From: Pelagicoccus sp. SDUM812005
GTDB taxonomy: Bacteria > Verrucomicrobiota > Verrucomicrobiia > Opitutales > Opitutaceae
Direction: 5' to 3'
Assembly (NCBI RefSeq): GCF_031127875.1
Contig: NZ_JARXIA010000010.1
Coordinates: forward strand, 124,001 to 188,000
Length of the DNA: 64,000 bases
The notes beneath the pieces are model-generated. The model did not search any database, was not told the origin of the DNA, and was given only the letters and a program-made list of their open reading frames with translations. This document shows, piece after piece, positions 55,698 through 63,625 of this stretch; positions within the stretch are counted from its first letter, which is position 1; every line of letters starts with the position of its first letter. Both the position numbers and the translations under genes were made by a program.

Positions 55698-57713
55698 TTA
55701 CTGTAGTTGGATGACGAACACGTCCAGCGGAGGAATCTCAATCGTTCCTGAAAGGTGTTCGCCGCTTGCAAGGTTTACGCCAGAGCGAGCCGAAAGGTCA
55801 ATGGTTTGAGCGGCGTCGGTATGGTTAAGCAGGAAGAGGAACTCCCCGTTTTCGTTCGTGCGAATCGCGCTTTCCACGCCTTCCGGCAGGGTGAGGGCCG
55901 GCTCGATTCCGGCCGACTGGTAGCAGATGTTTCGTAGAACCCAGTCGAGTCCCTCGGACTTGAGTCGAGTGCCCAAGTAGTAAGCCGCGCCCTTGCCGTA
56001 GTCGTTTTTCGTATACGCCGGACCGCCCTTGAAGAAACCTTCCTCGAAACTGGCCAATGGCTCGGCCCCATCCAGGTGCGCTATATCCGCCCAGAGCTCG
56101 CAGTCGTAGGAAGAATTGCCGTCAAAGGAACGGATGCGATTTCCCTGACCGGTGGAGTATGGGTGCCACTCCTCGACCCAAAGCCCCAGCAAGTCCCGCA
56201 GCTTTGCTGGATAACCGCCGAGTTGGGCATGGTCGTTTTCATCGACGATGCCTGAGAAGTAGGTTGCGAGCAGGGTGCCTCCCTGTTCTACGAAGGCCTT
56301 GAGGGAAGCGGCGCAGGCGTCGTCGACGATGTAGAGCGAGGGAGTCACTACGAGCTTGTAGCGCGCAAGGTCCGCATCCGGAGAAACGAAGTCTACGGCG
56401 ATGTTTTGGCGATAGAACCAGTCGTGGATCTGGTTGGCGCCGGCCGGGTAGTCGATTTTGCTCGGACGCGAATCGACTTCCAGCGACCACCAAGTGTGCC
56501 AATCGAATACGATGGCAACTTCAGCTTGTACGCGAGAATCGGATACGGGAGCGAGTTGCTTGAGTTCGGCGCCCAGTTTTTCGACCTCTCGAAATACGCG
56601 GCTGTTTTCTGCTCCGACGTGCTGCACGATGGCGCTGTGGTACTTTTCGGTCCCAGCCTTGGAAGCTCTCCATTGGAAATACATCACGCCATCCCCGCCG
56701 CGGGCGACGGTTTGCAGACTGATCAAACGCATCAGGCCGGGGCGCTTCGGGAGGTTGATGTCACGCCAGTTTACGGCCGAGGATGCCTGCTCCATCAGCA
56801 CGAAGGGTTGATCGGGCTTGAGGGATCGCGTCAGGTCGTTGCCGGCGGCGTGAGTTTGGCGGGCGGCTTTTTCGTCGATGGGGTCGGGATAGCTGTCCCA
56901 GGCCGTGAAATCGACTTCCTTTGCCCAGCGGTGGTAGTCGAGGGGCTTGAAGAAGCCCATGAAGTTGGTGGTGATGGGGATTTCGGGAGTCCTTTTCCTG
57001 AGAATCTCCTTCTCCATCAGGAACAGATCGAGGAACGCGTCGCTGGTGAAGCGCTTGAAGTCCAGCTGTTGGGTGGGATTGGAAAAGTAGGGCGCTTCGC
57101 GGGGCGGGTGAACCTCGTCCCAGTCGCCAAAGATCTGACTCCAAAAGGCGGTGCCCCAAGCTTCGTTCAGCGAATCGAGAGTCTTGTATTTGTTTTTTAA
57201 CCACAGTCGGAATCGTTGGGTGGATTCTTCGCCGTAGCATTCCTGCATGTGGCAGGCGTATTCGTTGTTGATATGCCAGACAGCGAGGGCGGGGTGGTCC
57301 TGGTAGCGCTCGGCGATCTTTTCGACGAGGGTGGCTGCCGCTTTGCGGTAGGCGGAGCTCGAGGGCGAGTAATGCTGCCGCGATCCTGGGAAAAGGGTCT
57401 TCCCGTCCCGCGTCAGGGGAAGGATTTCGGGGTGCTGCTTGGTGAGCCACGCGGGAGGCGATGCGGTTGCGGTTGCGAGGCACGCGAAGATTTCATGCTC
57501 CGCCAGCAAGTCCATCACGCGATCCAGCCAGTCGAAATTCCATGTGTCAGCGCTCGGCTGGAGCTTGGCCCAGGAAAAGATGCCGACGCTCACCAAATTG
57601 ACCCCGCAGCGCTGCATGAGCCGCATGTCTTCTTGCCAAATGGTCTCCGGCCATTGCTCGGGGTTGTAGTCGCAACCGAAAATTATCTTACCGCTTAGTT
57701 TTGGGATAATCAT
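55698..57713 (-). CDS. GH42 beta-galactosidase
   Basis: 671 residues from the ATG at 57713; the longer frame adds no family residues. It begins IIFGCDYNPEQWPETIWQEDMRLMQRCGVNLVSVGIFSWAKLQP, the GH42 TIM barrel. The acid/base is Glu151 in WHINNEYACHMQ and the nucleophile Glu308 in FVLMEQASSAVNW. A trimerisation domain (~395-590) and a C-terminal beta domain (VNLASGEHLSGTIEIPPLDVFVIQ) follow. No signal peptide, so cytoplasmic. Removes beta-galactose from imported oligosaccharides. First gene of the operon that ends at 50049. Confidence 0.92.
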   Translation of the reverse strand: MIIPKLSGKIIFGCDYNPEQWPETIWQEDMRLMQRCGVNLVSVGIFSWAKLQPSADTWNFDWLDRVMDLLAEHEIFACLATATASPPAWLTKQHPEILPLTRDGKTLFPGSRQHYSPSSSAYRKAAATLVEKIAERYQDHPALAVWHINNEYACHMQECYGEESTQRFRLWLKNKYKTLDSLNEAWGTAFWSQIFGDWDEVHPPREAPYFSNPTQQLDFKRFTSDAFLDLFLMEKEILRKRTPEIPITTNFMGFFKPLDYHRWAKEVDFTAWDSYPDPIDEKAARQTHAAGNDLTRSLKPDQPFVLMEQASSAVNWRDINLPKRPGLMRLISLQTVARGGDGVMYFQWRASKAGTEKYHSAIVQHVGAENSRVFREVEKLGAELKQLAPVSDSRVQAEVAIVFDWHTWWSLEVDSRPSKIDYPAGANQIHDWFYRQNIAVDFVSPDADLARYKLVVTPSLYIVDDACAASLKAFVEQGGTLLATYFSGIVDENDHAQLGGYPAKLRDLLGLWVEEWHPYSTGQGNRIRSFDGNSSYDCELWADIAHLDGAEPLASFEEGFFKGGPAYTKNDYGKGAAYYLGTRLKSEGLDWVLRNICYQSAGIEPALTLPEGVESAIRTNENGEFLFLLNHTDAAQTIDLSARSGVNLASGEHLSGTIEIPPLDVFVIQLQ

Positions 57714-57763
57714 AGAAGCCGGAAACAATATGGTGCAGACGCCTCGCAGGATAGGATGGCTAG

Positions 57764-57777
57764 TTCTGACAGTCAGA
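57764..57777. promoter_or_regulatory. Candidate operator TTCTGACAGTCAGA (GH42/DUF6250 divergent promoters)
   Basis: TCTGAC-A-GTCAGA is a perfect palindrome. It is about 50 bases from both divergent starts (57713 and 57827). The sequence TTCTGACAGTCAGA differs by one base from that at 49949-49962 upstream of the TonB receptor. Confidence 0.55.
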
Positions 57778-57826
57778 CGCAGGGTGAGTTTGTAGGAAAG
57801 GGGTAGGCCTGCATTATTCGGAGGCG

Positions 57827-58525
57827 ATGACTTTTCGTACCCCTTGGAACCTAGTGATCGCAAGCATGGCAATGACCCTATTTGGAAGCGCTCCCAATTC
57901 CCAGGCGGCTCGCCCGGACGCCGTTGAAGTCGCGTTTGAAGCCCCGCTGACTGACTGGGTGGTCGAGCAGCAGCCGGGCGGCAGCGTTACGGTGGAAGAC
58001 GGAGCCCTGGAGATAAGGGACAAGAAAGGGTGTACGGTTTGGTATCGTCACCCTGTCGAGGCGCCGGTGCGTATCAGCTACACGGTGACAGCGAAATCGA
58101 CCGAGCGCGTGTCGGATATCAACTGCTTTTGGATGGCGAGCGACCTGGACCATCTAGACGATCTCTTTGCCGAGGGGCATGGACGCGAAGGCGCTTTTGC
58201 CCAATACGACGACTTGCAGCTCTACTATGTGGGCTACGGAGGCAACTACAACGCGACGACTCGTTTTCGTCGCTACCTCGGACGGGGCGAGAAGCCTTTG
58301 CTGTCGGGGTTCGACCTTTCCGAACCGGCATTCCTGATCAAACCCGATAAGCCGTATCGCATCGAGCTCGTTGCGGACGGGGTGAAAGCTCAGTACTTTC
58401 GCGATGGCGAATTGATTTTTGAATACGCGGATCCGAAACCCTTGACGAAAGGATGGTTCGGCTTTCGCACCGTCTGGAGTCACCTGACGATCAGCGACTT
58501 GAAAATCGAGTCCCTCAACCGCTAA
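57827..58525 (+). CDS. Exported DUF6250-like (concanavalin-fold) protein
   Basis: 232 residues with a signal peptide (IASMAMTLFGSAPNSQA). The mature part is a beta-sandwich pattern: RISYTVTAKSTERVSDINCFWMASD, YVGYGGNYNATTRFRRYL, LIFEYADPKPLTKGWFGFRTVWSHLTISD. The WMAxD and TTRFRRY segments resemble DUF6250 proteins found with pectin/rhamnogalacturonan loci, although DUF1961 is similar and possible. A carbohydrate-binding or lyase-like role is likely. It precedes the CBM9/PKD gene by 22 bases and forms a two-gene unit. Confidence 0.6.
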   Translation: MTFRTPWNLVIASMAMTLFGSAPNSQAARPDAVEVAFEAPLTDWVVEQQPGGSVTVEDGALEIRDKKGCTVWYRHPVEAPVRISYTVTAKSTERVSDINCFWMASDLDHLDDLFAEGHGREGAFAQYDDLQLYYVGYGGNYNATTRFRRYLGRGEKPLLSGFDLSEPAFLIKPDKPYRIELVADGVKAQYFRDGELIFEYADPKPLTKGWFGFRTVWSHLTISDLKIESLNR

Positions 58526-58547
58526 GTAAGCCACCCCATTTGCCCGT

Positions 58548-59630
58548 ATGCGTCCCCTTGCTCTCGTTTCTGCCGTCCTCTGTATTCCTTGGGCCTTACC
58601 AGCGCTAGAGAGGGCGGATAAGGTTTTCCAGATTTACCAATTCGGCGCGGACGAGATTCCGCGCATCGATGGCGATGCCACGGATTGGTCGCAGGTGCCT
58701 TCGTCCTACGCGGTGGGAACGGAAGAGCTCTGGGAGGACTCCGGCAAGCACGAAGGGACCTTGCCCGAAAGCCTGGATGTGTCGGTAAAGGTGGCCTGGG
58801 TCAAAGGGCTGAACCGGCTTTATTTCCTGTACGAGGCCTATGACGACTACTGGGACTTTTCGCTCCCGGGCCTGAAGAACGACACCTTCGAGGTGGTGGT
58901 GGACGCGGATCTTTCGGGCGGGCCTTTGATCGATCGCTTTCGCAACAACGCAGAGCGCCTCGAAGTCGCGGACGCTTGGCTGTCAATGCACGGAGCCCAC
59001 GCCCAGAACTACCACATCTTTACGCCAGCTCGGGACAAGGACTGGTGCATGCTGTGGGGACCGGCCCAGTGGATTAAGGAGCTGCCGTATTCGAACTATG
59101 CGTACCGGTACGATTTCGAACCGGGCCAATCCGGGAAACTGACTTTAGAGTTTTGGATAACGCCATTCGACTTCGCGAGTCCGGAGGGACCGGAGAATTC
59201 GGTGGAGTCGAAACTGCAGGAAGGGAAGCTGATCGGATTGTCGTGGGCGATTATCGACTATGACAACGTCGATAGCGACAGGAACAATGGCTTCTGGAAC
59301 CTATCGCGAGCGCATACCATGTACGGCAAGGCGAATGAGCTTGTGGCGTTTCGACTGATGCCGCGAGAGTCGGAACGGCTGCCTGAATTCCAGGCTGCTT
59401 GGTCGTGTCGGATCGTGGACCGGAAGTCGCGCATGGTTGCGTTCTTCGACGAATCCTTTGGGGAAATCCAATCGTGGCGCTGGGATTTCGGCGACGGCAA
59501 TAGCTCGACTGAAGCGAATCCAATCCATCGATACGCTGAAACGGGGCACTACGTTGTCACCCTAAGCGTAACGAATGAAGCGGGCGAGCGTTCCCAGTTT
59601 AGCCGCGTGTGGGATGTCAGCTTCAAGTAG
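58548..59630 (+). CDS. Exported CBM9-like/PKD-domain carbohydrate-binding protein
   Basis: 360 residues with a signal peptide (LALVSAVLCIPWALPA). Residues ~30-260 resemble a CBM9-type beta-sandwich: PRIDGDATDWSQVPSS, VKVAWVKGLNRLYFLYEAYDD, KLTLEFWITPFDF. A C-terminal PKD domain (SWRWDFGDGNSSTEANPIHRYAETGHYVVTLSVTNEAG) ends it. It would bind or present the glycan outside the inner membrane. It lacks an enzymatic core. Its last eight bases overlap the convergent GH43-like gene. Confidence 0.75.
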   Translation: MRPLALVSAVLCIPWALPALERADKVFQIYQFGADEIPRIDGDATDWSQVPSSYAVGTEELWEDSGKHEGTLPESLDVSVKVAWVKGLNRLYFLYEAYDDYWDFSLPGLKNDTFEVVVDADLSGGPLIDRFRNNAERLEVADAWLSMHGAHAQNYHIFTPARDKDWCMLWGPAQWIKELPYSNYAYRYDFEPGQSGKLTLEFWITPFDFASPEGPENSVESKLQEGKLIGLSWAIIDYDNVDSDRNNGFWNLSRAHTMYGKANELVAFRLMPRESERLPEFQAAWSCRIVDRKSRMVAFFDESFGEIQSWRWDFGDGNSSTEANPIHRYAETGHYVVTLSVTNEAGERSQFSRVWDVSFK

Positions 59631-60510
59631 GCTTGCTTGCCTCTCTCCCGAGCACGGCCTGCTCTAAGGCTCGGTACTCGCTGGAGCTGACGCTGATAAT
59701 GCTTCCGTGGCGAGCTCCCTCCGGAAAGCGGATTTGCTCGGCTACGTCCTCCCAGGCCTCGAAGTCTTGGGTACGTTTCGCTTCGTATCGTTTGTCTCGG
59801 TACACGTCGTAGTACACGTAGGTCCAGTCGCCGACCTTCAGAGTGGCGGGGCCCTCCACCCACGCTTTCGTAAAAGGCGCGCTTGGCGGGGAGAAGGGTC
59901 CGTAGAGGGAATCGGCTTGGCAGGTGAACAGTTTTTTCTTTTCCGGCTGCAAGCGTTCGTCTTTGCCGATGAGGCGAACGTTTCCGGTCGCTTCTTGAAT
60001 CAAGGTGACGTCGATCACGTTGAAGCCCGGATCGAAGAAGACGCTCGGGCTGCTTAGGGTCTGGAAATCCTTAGTCGTCGCGCACCACATACGGTGGTTG
60101 TAGTTGCTCTCGGAGCTTCCAGCGCTCTCGGGGAACAGGCCCGTGACCGTGGATGCCCAGTAGATCAGGAAGGTTTCCTTCACCGGATCGTAGCTCATCT
60201 CCGGGGCCCAGCAGTTTCGCGTCCCGGGAACGCTTGCCATAACGGGGAGTCGCTTCTGTGCGCTCCAATGGACGAGGTCCTGGGAGCTCGCGTATCCGAT
60301 ATCTTGTGACTCCCAGTCGGTTGTCCAGATCAGATGGTATCGTTTGTCCGGACCGCGCAGCAAGAACGGGTCTCTCATCAGTCCCGCGTCGGGGGCGATG
60401 AAAAAGCGATCGGAAACGTCGCTCCAATGCAGCCCGTCCTCGCTTTTGGCAAGCCGCATGCCCTGCTGGCCGTTTCCTACGAAGTAGGCGAAAAGGTGTA
60501 CCGTGTCCAC
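59623..60510 (-). CDS. GH43-like beta-propeller enzyme
   Basis: 295 residues from a GTG at 60510, the only start after an in-frame stop ten codons upstream. No signal peptide, so cytoplasmic. Propeller blades: LMRDPFLLRGPDKRYHLIWTTDW (catalytic Asp type), WAPEMSYDPVKETFLIYWA, DVTLIQEATGNVRLIGKDE and WVEGPATLKVGDWTYVYYD with the likely Glu acid. It resembles intracellular arabinosidase/galactosidase relatives of GH43. It starts 27 bases after the kelch-SSS symporter stop, so it probably processes imported oligosaccharides. Confidence 0.75.
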   Translation of the reverse strand: MDTVHLFAYFVGNGQQGMRLAKSEDGLHWSDVSDRFFIAPDAGLMRDPFLLRGPDKRYHLIWTTDWESQDIGYASSQDLVHWSAQKRLPVMASVPGTRNCWAPEMSYDPVKETFLIYWASTVTGLFPESAGSSESNYNHRMWCATTKDFQTLSSPSVFFDPGFNVIDVTLIQEATGNVRLIGKDERLQPEKKKLFTCQADSLYGPFSPPSAPFTKAWVEGPATLKVGDWTYVYYDVYRDKRYEAKRTQDFEAWEDVAEQIRFPEGARHGSIISVSSSEYRALEQAVLGREASKPT

Positions 60511-60537
60511 TTCGAGAAACCGTTCGATCTCGCTTGC

Positions 60538-62955
60538 CTATTGGTCGTCCAAGCCGCCCTTGCGAGAGCGCAAGGTGTAGACGGTAAGACCCTCGATAGG
60601 CTTGCGGTTGCCGCCGCAGGCCAAGCTGACCGCTACGCCTACCACGTAGGTCACGCCGGAGCCGGTGAAGGGATAGAACCAGTAGCTCAGCGGAGTATAG
60701 GTCTTAAGGTAGTAGGTGGAAGCGATACCGGCAATGATGCCCGCGATGACTCCGATCTCGTTGGCCTTTTTGCTAAAGAGTCCGAGGGCGAAGATGCCGA
60801 GCGTCGCGGAGGTGATAAAGCTGATCAGGCGGTTGGCCAAGTCCCAGATGGAAGGTGTCTTGAAATCGGCGAGGAAGAGGGCTGCGGCGATGCCGAGAGC
60901 TCCGACAACGACGGTTAGTATCCGTCCCATAATGACAGCTTCGCGGTCGGTCGTTCCCGCGCGGAAGCGGCGATAGAAGTCGTCGACCCCGAGATTGGAT
61001 ACGCTGCAGATAGCGCTGGAGATGGTGGACATCGTTGCGGCTAAAAGGGCGGCGACCACGAGGCCGGAAACGCCGGGCGGCAGTTGCTGGGCGGCGAAGA
61101 AGGGAAAAATCCCATCCGTCTTCATGACCGGATTCAAGTCCCCGGGATTGCTGCGGTAGAAGAGGAAGAGGGCGGTGCCGAGTCCGAAAAGGAGCAGGTT
61201 GATGGGAACGGCTACTGCCATTTGCGTCGCGATGGCCTTCTTGGCGTCGCCCAGGGTGGGCGTACACTGGACGCGCTGCACGTAGTTCTGGTCGCTGATA
61301 CCGAAGAGAGTGATTGCGAGGATACCGAAGAACATCGTCATCACGTTGTCTTGGGTGAAGTTGGCGCTCCAGTTGAAGGTGTGGAGCTTGTCGCCGGCGT
61401 CGAGAATGCTGAGCATCTCGTTGGCCGGCATATCGATCTTGATATAAACCAGAACCAGGCAGCCGAGGACAGCGGCGATCATGACGAAGCCTTGGATGGT
61501 GTCGGTCCAGATCACCGCAGCGAGCCCGCCGAGGAAGGTGTAGAGGGTGGTGACGACCCCCATGGCGATGATGCAGGTTTTGACGTCGATGCCGGTGATC
61601 GCGTTCATGGCGATGGCGGGCAGCAGCATGACGGGGCCCATGCGTCCGAGGATTTGCTGCATTACGAAGATGGCGCTGCCGAACATGCGCACCGAAATCC
61701 CGAAGCGATGCTCCAAGTATTCGAAAGCGGTCGCGAAGTTCAACTTACGCACGAGCGGTGCCAGCAGGTACATGGAGAGCGGCAGGCAAATGACAGAAAA
61801 GATGCTGATCCCGAAGAAGGTCCAATTGGTGGAGTACGACTTGCCGGGCATGGAAAGCAGGCTCAAGGCGCTCGCTCCCGTCGCGAACAAGCTCATGCCC
61901 GTAGCCCACCAAGGAATGTTGTTGCTGCCGCGGAAGAAGCTGTTGGACGTCTTGCTTTGCTTGGTGAAGTAGAAGCCGACGTAGATCATGATCGCGAAAT
62001 AGCCCGCGACCGCTAAGTGGTCCCACCAGCCGTAGTTGGTTTCTGGATCGGAAAACGAGAGCCGCAGCGACGAGTCTTTGGCGATGGCCAGCATGTCGTT
62101 GTTGCTTCCGACCAGCTGCGCCTCTCCTCCGCTGAGTTCGTTCAATTCCTTTAGCTTTACCCAGCTGTCTCCAATTGCGTGATACAAGTAGATCTCGGGG
62201 GCTCGGGATTCGTGGTTTAGCAAGATGACGGAGTGCGAATCGCCGATGGCGGACAGGGACGCCTTGGCGGACCATGCGGGAGGCGTGTCCTTTTCGCGCC
62301 AACCGTAGAGCGGATGGTAGTAAGCGACGGGCAATCGCTGGCCTGCGGCGTCGTAGCCGCCGATGTAGTAGATGCTTTCGATGGCCTTGAAGAGCTTGCC
62401 GCCCGAGCGAGCGGGGCTCGGCAGATCGGGAAGTTGCTTCCACTCGGAGGCGAGGGGCGAGAGGTCGAGGGCCAGGAAGTGGGTGGCTTGATCGGCTGAG
62501 CCTCCCGCTAGGTAGAGCTTGCCGTCCGCTACGAGAGCAGTGGGATTCTGCAGGCGCTCGGGCAGGCTGGGCAGCGAGGCAAGGGAGAGCTGGCCGGACT
62601 CGAGCCAGTCGATTCGCGTGACAGCTTTCGCTTGGGCGCCTTGGCTTTCGACGAGGTAGAGAGAGGTTCCGGAGCTCGCGAAGGCGGATCCTTCGAGCGA
62701 CCTTTCCAGGGTTGCGACTTGGGACCACTCCTGGGATTCAGGCGAATAGGAACGTATCGCGCCGTCGCTTAGCGATATCGAGAGCAGGGCGCCGCCTAGC
62801 TTCACGAACTGGGTGTTCGAGACCTCCGCCTTGAAGTTGCTCTGAGGTTCGAGCAGTAGCTCTTGGAAGGTCTTGGCTTCTTCGGCGAAGGAGTTGGCGA
62901 TCAGCAAGCTCGCGGCTACGAGGAGCGCGAAGATTTTGGAACGAAGTTGGGGCAT
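60538..62955 (-). CDS. Kelch-domain/sodium:solute symporter (SSS) fusion
   Basis: 805 residues. A signal peptide (KIFALLVAASLLIANSFA) leads to a periplasmic kelch propeller (~30-325; e.g. LPERLQNPTALVADGKLYLAGGSADQ, AIESIYYIGGYDAAGQRLPVAYYHP). This is followed by an SSS permease from WWDHLAVAGYFAIMIYVGFYF (~330) with about 13 helices, including GMSLFATGASALSLLSMPGKSYSTNWTF. Kelch-SSS fusions resemble mutarotase (NanM)-like plus transporter proteins; the propeller may equilibrate or bind the sugar anomer before uptake. Rhamnose or a galactose/arabinose unit is likely here. Confidence 0.85.
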   Translation of the reverse strand: MPQLRSKIFALLVAASLLIANSFAEEAKTFQELLLEPQSNFKAEVSNTQFVKLGGALLSISLSDGAIRSYSPESQEWSQVATLERSLEGSAFASSGTSLYLVESQGAQAKAVTRIDWLESGQLSLASLPSLPERLQNPTALVADGKLYLAGGSADQATHFLALDLSPLASEWKQLPDLPSPARSGGKLFKAIESIYYIGGYDAAGQRLPVAYYHPLYGWREKDTPPAWSAKASLSAIGDSHSVILLNHESRAPEIYLYHAIGDSWVKLKELNELSGGEAQLVGSNNDMLAIAKDSSLRLSFSDPETNYGWWDHLAVAGYFAIMIYVGFYFTKQSKTSNSFFRGSNNIPWWATGMSLFATGASALSLLSMPGKSYSTNWTFFGISIFSVICLPLSMYLLAPLVRKLNFATAFEYLEHRFGISVRMFGSAIFVMQQILGRMGPVMLLPAIAMNAITGIDVKTCIIAMGVVTTLYTFLGGLAAVIWTDTIQGFVMIAAVLGCLVLVYIKIDMPANEMLSILDAGDKLHTFNWSANFTQDNVMTMFFGILAITLFGISDQNYVQRVQCTPTLGDAKKAIATQMAVAVPINLLLFGLGTALFLFYRSNPGDLNPVMKTDGIFPFFAAQQLPPGVSGLVVAALLAATMSTISSAICSVSNLGVDDFYRRFRAGTTDREAVIMGRILTVVVGALGIAAALFLADFKTPSIWDLANRLISFITSATLGIFALGLFSKKANEIGVIAGIIAGIASTYYLKTYTPLSYWFYPFTGSGVTYVVGVAVSLACGGNRKPIEGLTVYTLRSRKGGLDDQ

Positions 62956-63310
62956 CGGGTTTTGATGAAAGGGGATCTCGGATCGGAACGGAGTCTATAG
63001 TCGGGACGATGACTAGAGCTTCAAGAGGATTGTTCTAGCGAAAGCTGCGGTTGGTCTGGCTTCCGGAAGTCGCGCCTGCCGAAAAGCGCGCCCCCCGACG
63101 CGCTTCCTACATAGGCGTTGTCGGCGACGCGACTTCCTTGGCCAGCATCGATCCGCTCGCTCCCCAGCTGGGGCAGGCTTCTCGAGGAGAAGTCCATGGC
63201 GGATAGGTCGCTGAGATCGTTATCGTAGTGTGTCGTCTTGGAATGGATACATTCCGCATCGACTGAAATTTGGGTCTGGATGGGTGTCATCGGGGGGAGT
63301 CCAGTGTGTT
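62956..63310. other. Intergenic region with two hairpins between rhaM and symporter
   Basis: 355 bases. A 7-bp stem AAGCGCG/CGCGCTT (63084-63090/63099-63105, loop of eight) is framed by GC-rich repeats recalling REP elements, and a perfect 6-bp stem GGAATG-gata-CATTCC sits at 63240-63255. Neither has a T-tract on the minus strand. The only frame (up to 138 codons on -) overlaps rhaM and has no family features, so I see no gene. A promoter for the symporter is expected here. Confidence 0.4.
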
Positions 63311-63625
63311 CTAGTCGAGGTGAAAAACTTCCCTCAGGGGAGTGGATACGGGGCTGTGGTCCGGATTGCTCGGCATGATGTCCGCCATATGCTTCCACCA
63401 TTTTTGGCAGACCTCGGTGTTGGCGATAGCGCTCCATCGTTCTTCGTCTTGGATCTCGGCGTATCCAAACAGTTGCTGCGTATCCGGATGGAGAAAGATG
63501 GAGTAGTTGCTGACGCCGTGGTCCTTAAGCGCCTGGTCGAGCTCCTTCCAGATGGGCGAGTGGCGGCGTTCGTATTCAGTTTCCTGACCGGAAGCCACCG
63601 ACATGACAAAAGCTTTCCTGATCAT
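63311..63625 (-). CDS. rhaM: L-rhamnose mutarotase
   Basis: 104 residues, the normal RhaM length, from the ATG at 63625. MIRKAFVMSVASGQETEYERRHSPIWKELDQALKDHGVSNYSIFLHPDTQQLFGYAEIQDEERW is the family pattern, with His22 in RRHSPIW and Tyr in the active site, and WWKHMADIM near the end. It interconverts alpha- and beta-L-rhamnose so that isomerisation can begin. It overlaps the stop of the upstream gene by four bases (ATGA), so both are co-expressed. Its presence supports rhamnose as a substrate of the locus. Confidence 0.95.
   Translation of the reverse strand: MIRKAFVMSVASGQETEYERRHSPIWKELDQALKDHGVSNYSIFLHPDTQQLFGYAEIQDEERWSAIANTEVCQKWWKHMADIMPSNPDHSPVSTPLREVFHLD

Noticed and set aside
63021-63437. 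138-codon frame in the rhaM/symporter gap
   Set aside because: Its first third overlaps rhaM in another frame; the rest is Ser/Gln/Arg-rich without a family or start signal.
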